From positions 7,130,001-7,194,000 of the forward strand of contig NC_003279.8 of assembly GCF_000002985.6 (NCBI RefSeq): a DNA stretch of 64,000 nucleotides, written 5' to 3'. The stretch comes from Caenorhabditis elegans (taxonomy: Eukaryota > Nematoda > Chromadorea > Rhabditida > Rhabditidae). The translations under genes were made by a program, and so were the position numbers. This document shows, piece after piece, positions 36,456 to 47,952 of this stretch. The notes below the pieces were generated by a model. The model was given only the letters and a program-made list of their open reading frames with translations. It had not been told where the DNA came from and made no database searches. Position 1 is the first letter of the stretch, and every line of letters begins with the position of its first letter.

Positions 36456-37012
36456 AATTTGAACTTATAACTACATATATACATTTAAAATTTGCAAATT
36501 AATAAATTGTTTCCACTCAAATTTTCAAACTAATTATGTCAAGGAAACTTGAAAGGTTTTCAGAAATTCTCTTGGATAAAGCGTTTTTAGAAAGTTGACA
36601 ATCAAGACGTTGATGGCTTACGAGACTCGAAAAAAACTATAAGGTTTCAATTTAAAAATATTCGCAGACAAAATCCGAACAACTATTGTCAAAATTATGC
36701 GAGTGTTCTGAAGTCGAACAGGCAGGAACTAATCGTAGATTTTAGTACACATAATTTAAAGTGCAGTTCCGGAGCATAAACGTGAGAAAATCATATTACT
36801 AACTGATAATCCATCATTGTCGTCAATGAACTTTTTTCCAAATTGATAAGAGCATTTTCACTCAATGAACTTGATCTTTTCCAGTTTGTCAATGCACTAT
36901 TGTAAGTGCAATTTCACTTATTTTCAATTGATTATTATTATTTATTTTCTCTTAAAAACACTGTATATTGCAATCCGTAAAATTATTAATATTTACAATT
37001 AGAGACTATGCT
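36456..37012. other. Convergent intergenic region
   Basis: 3' flanks of mks-6 (+) and the next minus-strand gene. AT-rich; nothing else seen. Confidence 0.6.
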
Positions 37013-38684
37013 TCACTTCCTTTTTCGGAAATACGAGGCAAACGATGTTGAGTGGTGAAGGCTTGGCATTTTCTTTCGGCGACGGACTGATGGAAGTCTG
37101 AAAATTATTGAAAGTTTATAGGCTGAATAAGGGGAAAAGTTGGCTTTTTGCCTTGAAGGACCTGACTATGCTCGGTGATTTGTTCTTGGATTCTGATTTT
37201 AAGTTCGGTGAATAATTTAAAGGACCAAACGAAAAGAAGAGCTTAAAACATATTTCTAAAATCAAACCTTTGAATTAATCTTGGCTGAAATGTAGTACAC
37301 GGCGGAAACTGTTGGAAAGCCATAATTGGACGAACAGGCAATTGAGGTCTAATATCAATTGGTGGTGGAGTCAAATGATCTCCATAAATTTCTTCGTAAA
37401 TTGCAAATGACGATGAATTCTTGAGAATTGATCGTGGAACACTTTCTGTTCGGGTTATGGATGGTCGAGGTGGAGGTGGCGAAGCTTCAGATGATGAAAT
37501 ATCATGATAATATATTGTAGATGTAGGTTCTCGAATCAATAATTTCTTTTTATGAGATGAATTTGAATTAGGAGAACTCGAGCAATGTGACGTACTGGGA
37601 ATTTGTTCATCTACTTGCATCATATCAAAAAGTCGATCCATTTCACTTTCCATTAACTGATAAGAAAATGGAAATGAACGAAAACTAGAATTTCGATATT
37701 CTCGTCTTGGAACTATATCGAGTGTAACATCATCATCATCTTCATCGTCATATTCCATTGATACTTCTTCCAATGTTGCCACGTCATCCTCCATTTCATC
37801 ATGTTGTGGAAGTTCTTCACTTGAGCTTTCTGTCATTAAATGTTTGATTGATGTTAACTTGGGCATCATGGGGACTTGACGGACAGAATTAGCACGGATT
37901 GTGGTTGATTCATCCTCACCTTCGTAGTCACAATCAGCAGCAGTGCTCTGAAGTTAAAGGAGGTGTAATAGAGGACAACTTATTAATTTAATATACTCAA
38001 AATGATCCCAAAATACCGATTTATAATGAACTACTCTTGAAAATTATCAAAATTTTATGATATAATAATAGAAAGACTAAACTTTGACAACTTGAGCGTG
38101 CTTCAGAAATTATCTCCTTTAGTGCTGGTTTAGATTGTAATATGGTTCTAAATTTTTATTAACACTTGAAAACTTCTAACTATTGCTGTTTTTTAAACTT
38201 CAGCTTTGAAACAGTTTGCAAAATCCGGAAAAAATATTTAGAAACAATTACCATTGAATGTGATTTGAAAGTTGTAGAGCTGACGGTAGAGGTTCTCGAT
38301 GTAACTGTTCCTCCTTTTTCTTTTAATCTTGAACGTTCGGTGCAGTCAAGCTGGAATTAATTGATTATTACGTTTTTAAGAGTTAAGATGACAAACTGCA
38401 TAATAGTTGGTTCCATTTGAATATGATGAGCTTAGAAGAGCAGTATTTGGTCGAAGAATGAATTGAGAATCAGAGAGAGCTTTTGAAACATCGGATGATG
38501 AACAGTAACCGGTTGAATCAGAGTCACCATAGTAATTTCTAGAAAATAGAAATTAGAAGATCTTCCGATAAATATTGTTTATTTAAAATTTTTGATTGGA
38601 ACATTTTTGATAACGGATTCGAGAATATTTTACAAGAAGAACTTACTTTTTCCTCCATGGTAACGCCGCTCTGATTCTATTCAT
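37013..38684 (-). CDS. Unrecognised acidic, Ser/Pro-rich protein with basic termini
   Basis: I do not recognise a family. ATG 38684 gives MNRIRAALPWRKK, a short basic amphipathic start, spliced to NYYGDSDSTGYCSSSDVSK (38403-38540), then LDCTERSRLKEKGG (about 38255-38350), then a large exon (37268-37950). The large exon carries an acidic run (EYDDEDDDDVTLDIVP), a possible helix FPFSYQLMESEMDRLFDMM, a Ser-rich region, the proline motif SSEASPPPPRPSITR and an RSILKNSSSF segment. The phases all fit. The last exon is ambiguous. Reading through ends at a TAA (37243) after RFDFRNMF. Splicing at CAAAG/GTTTGA (37268) to a strong TTTTCAG acceptor (exon 37013-37097) gives a polybasic end, RLPSVRRRKKMPSLHHS and more. 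I favour the spliced form. The protein is probably largely disordered, and Pro/Ser motifs could bind SH3 or be phosphorylated. Confidence 0.65.
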
Positions 38685-40025
38685 TTTAATACTTTTTCAG
38701 GAATCAGCTTGAATTCTTATAGCAGTTGTAACAAGATAAAAACCACTGGTATGACTTTGAATGAAAGTTAAAAATGAAATGATGAGATTGAAGAGAAAGA
38801 GTAGAGAAATTGATCTGCTAGAGCCGGGTGCTCGGGTGAGCTCTCAGTCGCTCATTTGCCTGTCGAATTGACAGCTTTTGCGGATCGAATCGACAAATAT
38901 CAGCGATTTCTCGAGACTATTTCGTTCTGGGTTTCTCGGGATTGTTTGATCTCTATGAATCTCGCACGTCAAATCTATCGTTAAGGTGGCAGGTTATCCA
39001 TGGAGTTCGAGTTCACGTGATACCGGAGAAATTGAAAAAAAAAACGTGGAAATCAAGTGGGAGAATGCCAGCCGGAAAAAAAAGTTTTTTCTGAAATTGA
39101 ATTTATTCAATGAATAAAATAACATGGAAAAAGTTATAAACCGGTTTTAGTTAAACATAGTCATGTCTCTTATAACAATTTTTTAACCCTGTTAAAAAAA
39201 ATTACGAAAATCCTAACAACAAAATAGTCATATAAATTTTTGTTCAAAATTATGGATACATTTTTGGACCTGGAAATTCAATTTCAGCCGCTAGTATTGT
39301 ATTGCAATTTCGAGTCGTCTTGCACCGTTAAAAATATTTTTTTGGTTCTAAGCTGCACATTTTTCCTAAGCTTAGCAGTATTCCAAAATGTTTGATCTAA
39401 ATTTGTTACAAATGGCTGAAAATTTTGGTTTTATGCAACTGCCAAAAATACCCATTTTTTGAATTTTTAAAATCCGGCAGCGGTTGAAAATGTTCGATTG
39501 TTTCCAGCCTAACCGGTGAAATAGTTTTTTTTTTTTAATTTTTGATCAGTTCAATTATAAACGTAAATCTAATCAATATCCGAGAATGAAAATAAAAATA
39601 AATGTTTGGTTTGTTGGTATAATTAAAAATAATCTAAAATTTATAAATTGATAATTTGTTTGCGATATTCTTTAATTTTTTCTTCAGACTTCCGATTTTT
39701 GCTTCCAAAAAAATTATAGACTGTTTCGATTTTTAGTTGATTTCTTTTAGATGGCATTAATAATTGTTCATGTCTTGTTCAACAATCACATAATAGGAAA
39801 TTAAAAAGTTTCTGATCAGTAGGGCTTTATAGTTTCTACATTTCCCTTTCAATAAACTTCTTAAATTTAGTCAATTGATAGTGCATATTCATAGACGGTT
39901 ATCAGTTTTCGGCAGCACTGTGCAATTTGGTCATTTTGCTTGTTTGTTTTACAATCAGTTTTTATTATCAAATAATAGATATTGAAGATAGGTTTCTTTT
40001 TCAGTTTTTAAAATTAATTTTCAGT
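38685..40025. promoter_or_regulatory. Divergent intergenic region
   Basis: Promoters of the 37-kb gene (-) and the CDF transporter (+). No coding exon seen. Two acceptor-like TTTTCAG words lie just before the CDF ATG; the one ending at 40024 is the likely SL1 site. Confidence 0.5.
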
Positions 40026-42103
40026 ATGACGACAACTAGAAAACGAAAAGAAAATGGAATCGAGAAGAAAAAAGAAGTTGTGAAGAGCAATGTATCGCCA
40101 GAAGCTCAGAAAAAGGTTGATGAGTTTTATAATAATCAAAAGGAGTTGCTTCAAAAATTCGATGAAGACCAGAAGACTATTGGAAAACCATTGCAGAAAA
40201 CTGCGGTAAAGTTGTATTATTGATTTTATTGTAGGCTGTCTCTAGACGCAAATAAATATTTAAAATACTACATATTTTCGTTTTCTCTTATTTGTCTATT
40301 TATCTTTACGGTGAATTATAATTTTCGTATAATTTTGAAGTTTTCAGGAGGAGGATGAAAGATATGAGGACCGAGTTTTGGCTCAAGCTACTTTTGCTCT
40401 AAACATTGGAAGTTTGATTGGTAATTTAGCGGCATCGATTATTTCTGGATCATTGTCAATCATGAGGTTTGTTTTTTTTGTAGGTAAAACATAATGTCAT
40501 GCGACATGTATACGACATGTATGATTAGTAAATATAAATTTATACAATCCAAAAGTAAACTAGAAATTTAAAAATTTAACATCAAAATTAAAAATAAAGC
40601 ATCAATTAAAATAATAGTTTTATGTCAATAACAATGTTTTTGAATTAATTTCAGAAAGTGCCAATTACCAAGGTCAGCTACCACTGCTATTTTTAAAATA
40701 TCAAAAATAGACTTTCAAACTAAATTACGTTGATTCAAGACAGCAAAACACTAATAATTCGCCAAAAACTAGAAGTACCTGTGCATTATAACTGATTTCA
40801 CCAATTTTTGTCTACTCTATTCAAATTGAAAAAGGAACATAATAACAAGACATCCACAAACTTGACAAAAACCAATGTTATCCTTATCCAACTTTACCTA
40901 GCATTGTTACCCGTGCATAAGTTCAACCTTTCGGCCCGAGAATTGATTATTTTGAAAATGATTAAAAACCGCTTTACAGTACATTTGTGGACTCTTCAAT
41001 GGATATTGCCTGCAGCTTTGTCATGAATATTTGTCTGAGTGAAATCAACAAAACTGACGCTCAAAAATATCCACGTGGAAGAGATCGACTAGAACTGATA
41101 GGAGTTATCCTATGTTCCGTGATAATGGCATTTGCCAATGTGTCAATGATCATGCAATCAATAAATTCAATTGTAAATGACACAGTTGATCCAAAAATGA
41201 CCAATTCTACGATTGCAATAATTGTGATACAAACTGTTTTGAAAGGAATTATAATGTGGTTTTGTTATAAAAGAGGATCAACTTCAAGTTTAGTTATTGC
41301 AATGGATTTGAGAAATGATTTAATGACAAGAAGTCTTGCATTGGTATGTGGTTACCTTGGAGATTATGTATGGAAATTTGCTGATCCAATTGGAGCTATT
41401 TGTGTATGTACTTGGATTGCATATTCTTGGTGTCGTCATGCAATTGATAATATTCCACAATTGGTTGGTATTACAGCTGAAAGGGATCAATTGGCCAGAA
41501 TTTTAAATATTACATTGAAACATGACAAGAGAATTAAGTAAGTATCATTTTCGTAAAAGAACTGGAAAACCGGAAATGCGCTTTTTTAAGTGCCAATATT
41601 CGAGTTTTTATTCTGCTTTACAATTCGTAAATTCCAATGTCCAGTTAGTGCGATAGACTCAAAATGATTAAATATTTTGGAAAATAGCATTCAAAAACAT
41701 TTAAAAAAATTATTGGAAAACTCCCGTAACAACGAAAAAGCTGACTACTGATAGTTTAGAATCCGGTAAAACCAGACGCTCGAGCAAATGGTTTTATAGA
41801 TTATTGAATATTTCAATTACTTTGACGGGAAAAACCGGACTGGTTTAGTCTTTTTTAATAATTATTTTCAGGTACATCGATCATTCAATGATATATTACA
41901 CAGGTCTTAATGCACAAGTTGAACTTCATATTGTACTCGATGAGAAGTTACCACTGAGGGTATGGGACAAATCTCTTAATTGAAATATAAGAATCTTTCA
42001 GATAACTCATGATATATCACACGATTTGGAGAAAAATATACAAAAATTAGACTTTGTGGAACGTTGTTTCGTCCATGTTGATTATAATTGCGACGGAGAT
42101 TAA
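40026..42103 (+). CDS. Cation diffusion facilitator (CDF), Mn-type
   Basis: This is a membrane divalent-metal/proton antiporter. Five exons (40026-40205, 40348-40466, 40980-41537, 41872-41959, 42002-42103) join to 348 codons. A charged cytosolic N-terminus (MTTTRKRKENGIEKKK) is followed by the CDF signature region LIGNLAASIISGSLSIMS and TFVDSSMDIACSFVM in TM1-TM2. TM3-TM4 are at about 41080-41280. TM5-6 reads VIAMDLRNDLMTRSLALV then GDYVWKFADPIGAICVC. The metal site is DxxxD in TM2 (DSSMD) and DxxxD in TM5 (DLRND), the pattern of Mn-CDF proteins (plant MTP8-11 group) rather than the HxxxD of Zn-CDFs. The C-terminal cytosolic domain ends VERCFVHVDYNCDGD. ATG 40026 follows an SL1-type TTTTCAG by one base. 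The substrate is inferred. Confidence 0.9.
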
Positions 42104-42952
42104 AATTCATTCAAGTTTAAAACAAATGTTCAAGCTTCGCATAACTGACCAGTTTTTTACTGAAGAAGGCTAATAAAATATTCAGATTTATTTATTGTAT
42201 CAGGTTTTTTGAAAAACATTCAAATTTTTTAAACGAGGTTTTTTTCGTTTAAAAATGTTTTTTTGGAAATGAAATGAGTAAGGATCTGCTTCCGATTTGT
42301 GGAGTTTGTGAGGAAGAGGATTTTACAAATACTAATCTACTTGAAAATAAAGCAGAAACTAAATTAAGTTTGGGGTTCCACTTTTGCTTGACTGTAACTC
42401 AACAAGCAAACCCTTTGAAAACCTCAACCTTTAGTGAGCTCTGAGATAAAAAATAAATGTTCTAAGTTTCAATCATTTATTTTTTTATAGTTGTTTCTAA
42501 CCAACAAACAACATAGATATTTGTTCAGGAATTGAGCAGAAAGAAATGGAAAAATAACGTTCTAGAAGAACTGAAATGAAACATATAAGCATATATATCA
42601 CAGCAGAAATTAAAGTTAAACAATAGGAAACATGAAATGGGAAAACAGAAAGATACACCGACAGATCATCAGTAATAAATAATTCAGCCAAATAAAGAAC
42701 TCATGTGAGCTCAAAAACTTAATGAATTACCCAAAAAGGCGGTATAAATGAGTGTGCGCATGGAGGATCATGGAATTTGGGTCGGAAGACATGAAATTAG
42801 TTGATTAATAAAATGTATGGCAGGGTCAACGGGGAAAAAGTCGGTCTGCGAGGCAGTTTCAGGGTTCAAAATTTAGTTTTTAAGGGAGGAAATTTCAAAA
42901 ATGAAACAAAAATAAAATATTTCAAAGAGAAAGAAATTTTAAAAAGATTTAT
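42104..42952. other. Convergent intergenic region
   Basis: 3' flanks of the CDF gene (+) and the small membrane-protein gene (-). AT-rich; no gene seen. Confidence 0.6.
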
Positions 42953-44116
42953 CTACTCATCTTCAAAGTCGTAAAGTTGCTTGTAAAGCGGACAACACCA
43001 ACAGCACCAGCAAGACATTGCAATCAGAACTGAAACATTTTTATTCAGAAATTTTAATCTTAAATTTTAATCGTCAAAAATAATTTTGATTGTATCAAAC
43101 GAGCCATATTGCCATTAAAATAATCAATACTCAAATTAAATTAAAAAACAACCAAGGTTTCACTTGTTCCAGTTAAGGGAAATGGTAAAAATTTCAAAAT
43201 AAGTACCTGAAAAAATATTTTCGTGTTAAAAGTAAGCTTGGAAAAGTGTAATGTTGTCAATGTTCAATCATGTTTTTGAATGGTTTTATTCTTTAAAAGT
43301 ATGTATGCTCTCTTTTTTGAAAAAATCTAGTGTTGATTTCAAAAAAAAGTAACTGTGTAGGAAATCTTACCCAGCAGTAAAACAATTGCTGCCAAAATAA
43401 TAGCCACGACAGCTCCAGTAGGAATGGCAAATTGACAGCATGAGGGTTTCCATGATCCCATATATGGGAATGTACAACACCAATTGTAGTTATCCCAATC
43501 TGTTGGTTGAGGACAGAATGCAAGATATCCTGGAAATTAATAATGATTATTTTGAACTCAAAAGAGGTTTAAAAAGTTGTTCAAAAACTGACCATAACCA
43601 CTTGGACACCAGAAAATACGTCGATTTCCTAACCTTCCTTCGATATATTGAGTAATTGGGTCATTGAGTCCTTGTCCATTGGCATAGTAGCCTGTAAGAA
43701 GAAGTGTTTTAAAAAAAATTATTTTATAGTAATTTTAAAAAATTTTGGCATGCCTGTATTTTCACGCTGTTTTTTCGATCGGGTCTTGCCACAATCTTAT
43801 AGTTAGTCATAGCTATACAGGTGCCAGAATTTACAGATCCGTTTGCTCGATTTAGAAAATGAAGCTTGTGAAAATTTGATAAATGCACAATTGTTTAACT
43901 TCCGAGAAAAAAACCACTATAAACTACCGAAATATTTGCGGCTAAGAGTGAAACGGACAAGTTCCCAAAGCTTAAGATTTTGATGAAATTTAGTTTTTTT
44001 TTCTTAAAAAATGTTTCAATTTTTGGGATGTTCAGCGACGCGTTAAATTTTTGGAAAAACTCACAAAGTGTACAGAGAACAGCGGCAAAAGCCAAGTGCC
44101 TTAGTCGAATTTCCAT
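42953..44116 (-). CDS. Small secreted-type single-pass membrane protein, Cys-rich
   Basis: Four exons (44065-44116, 43593-43691, 43371-43529, 42953-43029) join in frame to 128 residues. The signal peptide is MEIRLRHLAFAAVLCTLCYY, then a short lumenal domain with paired cysteines (FWCPSGYGYLAFCPQP, YNWCCTFPYMGSWKPSCCQF). One TM helix follows (PTGAVVAIILAAIVLLLGVL). The membrane exit is CWCCWCCPLY, then QLYDFEDE at the C-terminus. The CC-TM-Cys layout recalls Shisa-like or other small Cys-rich type I proteins, but I cannot assign a family. The juxtamembrane cysteines are candidate palmitoylation sites and YDFEDE an acidic cytosolic tail. It is too short to detect easily as a gene, but the matching splice phases make it solid. 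Confidence 0.82.
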
Positions 44117-47100
44117 TAGACTATCTGAATAATTGATAATTGAAAATAGAAATGTCAAGAAAACTTAAAAAATAGAAGTTGGACGATAAGAGAAGTAAAT
44201 GAAATCTTAAACTGAAGGGTAGAACAAGAACAAGATCAAATCGATAAAAAACACAAAAAAGTGAAGAAAATCGAAAATAGTGGGGAAAAAATGAAGACAG
44301 CGCATTTTTCCATCTTATCACCAAACTTGTCTCCTATGTGCGTATGAGTCAGTGAAGAGTCAACATAGAGAACATAACGGGGTTACATTTTTTTGGTTGA
44401 GAAAACAAAAAATATATATATATTAAAAATGTACGATTATCGATTGAAAAATAGTAAGAAAATGGGAGGGTGATGGGTGGCAAAAGCGGGCCGACGGAAC
44501 ATGTATGTGCTCACCTAGCCGAGACCCTTCCTCTCTCCGAGACATGTATTTGTTTTGTTTGGAGGGACGATGATGATGATGGAAGCAAACAAAGAAGGTA
44601 ACACAGATGACTAGCAACCTCCTGACCCTTCGGAAAGAAGCTCAGGTCGGGAAGGTTCAGTGGAACAGAATGAGAATATTGAAGAGAAAGAGAATGAAAA
44701 GAGAATGCGCATGACGTAAAATATGGAATTGATGTGCAAACTTTCAGAAATTAAAGGAACATATTTTATTAGGTAATAGATTAAAAAAATTCAAAAAGGT
44801 GTTCAGAATACATAGGACAAGATACAATCAATTTTAAGAAATTGTTGAGAAATTGTGGAAGTTTTTATTACTGGAACTTGGATATATGAATTGGAAATTA
44901 TAAAAATTAACGTCTGATAACTTAAAACTGTTCACATTAAAATAACCCCTATAAAAGGAAATACTAAAGAAATGCTTGAGCCTGACCATGCACTTTCAAA
45001 CAAATATTCATATACATCAGTCGGAAAAGGAGGTTTCTAATAGATCTATGAAAAATTTAACTGTAATATGACATTTTGACACAATTTTTCAAAAAGCTTT
45101 CAGATTGTTTGCCAAAGCCTAGAAATTCTTGGAAAGAAGTCTGCAAAATGTTGTGACGTTTGCAGAAAATTTTCTGATCTCGAAGTAAAGGAAAACTGCG
45201 CAGAAAAATTTCAGATTGAAATTTATCCACTTTTAGTAATTTTTTTGGAAATTTCATTAAAGGACGAATAAGATTCTCAAGGTAAACTGTCATGAATAAT
45301 AAATGTGCAAAACTCTTTTTTCCGGTGAGTCACGGATGACTGCGTGGGCCGTTATCACATATGGAATGACAGTTAGGCATAACATAATGAGCAAATCTTA
45401 CCAGCGTGCGGTACTCCGTACATCACAAGAGACATTTAAACAAATAAGTTCTTCTCTCACGGTCACAAATAATAAACATTACACAGATTAAGATTACAAC
45501 AATAGACTTTTGAGACGAATTTATGAAAACTTTAAAGTTCAATATTCATTGAGACTTTCTTCGGAGAGACATTGCATTGCTTTGATCTTACTGAGACAAT
45601 GAGCTGGCTCCAGAAGGATCCATCTGAATGAGTGAAAGGCGAGACCATTTTGAATAAGAGAGTGGGAGAGGGAAGAAGAAGGTAAAAGAAAATGAATATG
45701 ACTCACTCGTTCTCATGTTTGCGCTCTAAAAGTCGCAAATGACGCTCAATTTTATTCGTCTTGATTCGGGTCCTAAACCGGGAGAAAATTTTTGTTCGTT
45801 CAAGTTTTGTAAAAAAAACATATCAATTAACTCTTTTTCTTTCCTTTTCTTTGTAAAAAAATCCGTAATAAAATGGAATGCCGTTTGAAAGTCAATTACA
45901 AGGTACAGTTTTTCCAACAAGTTATCATGTTTCTAAAAAGTTTTTGTTTTTCATGAATCAAAACTAGTGTAAAATAACAACGAGAACAATTTAGGATAGT
46001 CATTTAAAAAAGAATGGAGCTTTCTGACTCAAGAGACTTGCAGTAACATGCCCCAATGAGTACAGTCAAATTTTTTGTAATGTAATTGATTGAAGGTACC
46101 AAGTACGCCACCGACAAACTATTTACGCTTCTACGATAAAACTTTCTACTTTTCAAAAATTGTAAAATAAAAGTTGTCAGATGTTTTGTGTTGAAATTAA
46201 GAAAACCGTGATGGACTTACTTCAAAAAGTAAAAGAAAACAAGAAAAGCGAGCGATTGCAACAGAAAGACAAATGTGGATTCTAATGTTTTACTTCTCTG
46301 AAATGAAAGTCATTTTAGATCTACAAAGATTGAGCTTTATAAAGAAAATAAACCTTTTTGTGAGATCTGACTAAAATATTTCTCTAATTTTTGCAAGTAT
46401 CTACCAAAATGCAACTCACCACGTCTACAAACATTATTGAGAAATAATAAAAAGCGGAAATGAAACTATAAATAGTGCCACGTGTGAAATAGAAAATTAC
46501 AAAAAAACAATAAATTGTCGAAATGAATTCGATAAATAACTCAAAAATCGATTACATGAATTTTGAAAATGCTAAAATTGAAAAGTTCTTGGGACTCTAA
46601 AAACTGCTGATGGGTAAAAGTTCAAGTACATCTTCCGCAACAGAAAAACATGAAACACAGAGAAAAATAAGCGGAAAGTGTACAGTTTTTATTGAAAGAG
46701 TCTTCTTCTTCTTCCTCTTCTCCCGCTGCTTTGCTTCTAAAATTATATTGTTGTGCTTGACTGTGCGGTCGCGTACCGAGGGGTATGGGGAGGAAAGAGT
46801 CTTGTGTGTATGTATGCAAATTGCGATTTGTTTGCTTTTCGTTCCGTACCATTCCATTCCAAATGTCTGCGTATCTCCAGAGTCTGCATGATATTTCTAT
46901 CAAAATCAATTTCTGATGATAACCGACGCGACCGACCGAATCAGAATAGACGACAAAATAGAGGAGAAGAGAGTTTTGAGACGCGAAACTTTTATGGAAT
47001 CGAGCAACATGAGTGTCAACGATTATTTGGCATTATTGTTGGCTGTTTCTGGAAAAATAAGGCATGCCATTCGATTGTTTCCATTTTAGATGTATTTTTT

Positions 47101-47952
47101 CCTAATTTTTCTTTTTTTTCAGTAGCCGAATTTGATATGTCGGACAAGGAAAATGAGATTAAAGATTATACCCTGCAAAGGTTTCGATCAAATTGCCAGA
47201 GACAATTCATGAGAACAGGCTGTGCGGCAATTTAGCTCGGTAACAGCACAAAACAGCTTATTTCAGTATGAAAATCCCACTCAAAAACTGATAAAGAAAT
47301 GTAGAAAAATGTTTGATTGATTCAAAAATATCTTACTTGTTGACCACTTTCAGGCACTATTTGGGGACCCTTTTGGAATTTTCAACAAATATAAGTTTTA
47401 TTTTCAGGACAATCAAACATTTTAATAAATTTATATATTAACTTTTGATTCAAAAAGTTGGATTATTATACTAAAATAAATTGTTTTGTGCGGTTGCCAC
47501 GCTGGCTGCCGCACAGACCAGTTTTACCAGCACTAATAAAATTGATATTTGGACATTCGGAGTTTTCGTTTGGGTGATTTGTTCTGATGGTGCTTTACCT
47601 TGATTGGGATTTACGGAATATGAACCTCGTGCCAAGATTGTTATCAATGTCATCCAGCTGTGGCAGACACAGGTCAGTTGGCAGAAGAATTCAGTGAAAA
47701 TAAAGATATAAAAATATAAAATATCTCAACTTGCTTTCTCCTCGCAACTTAAATCTCAAATTATGTTACAGTAACCCTATAGTATCTAGAAACTGTTTTA
47801 AATAGTTGATGTGACGTGACAGAAAATTTTACTGTTTTGCGAATCCCGGATACAATTTTATATCATTATGTGTAACAGATGACAATTTTGTTTTCAATAA
47901 AAATATCGAGAGTCGAAGGTTCATTGTAGAAAAGAAAAATTTACATAAAGAG
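44117..47952. other. Long intergenic region with rearranged repeat fragments
   Basis: No confident gene is seen. The promoter of the 43-kb gene lies at its left end. A possible small plus-strand transcript lies at 46980-47430: a strong TTTTTTCAG acceptor at 47122, ATG 47136 opening MSDKENEIKDYTLQRF (32 codons, TAG by 47235), a second TTTCAG acceptor at 47355 and an AATAAA at about 47422. Splicing among these pieces cannot be resolved. Confidence 0.4.
47217..47515. repeat. Inverted repeat pair
   Basis: The plus-strand segment 47217-47267 (GGCTGTGCGGCAATTTAG, GCACAAAACAGCTTATTTCAG) reappears inverted at about 47466-47515 (CTGTGCGGCAGCCAGCG, GCACAAAACAATTTATTTTAG on the minus strand). Arms are about 50 bp with roughly 75 percent identity by eye and a 200-bp spacer. 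Confidence 0.6.

Noticed and set aside
43440-43655. 71-codon plus-strand frame in the 43-kb gene
   Set aside because: Antisense shadow of two exons of the small membrane protein, running through an intron.
46753-47235. 160-codon plus-strand frame
   Set aside because: Contains a strong TTTTTTCAG acceptor inside, so it is unlikely to be one exon. Only the last 32 codons are kept as a weak candidate.
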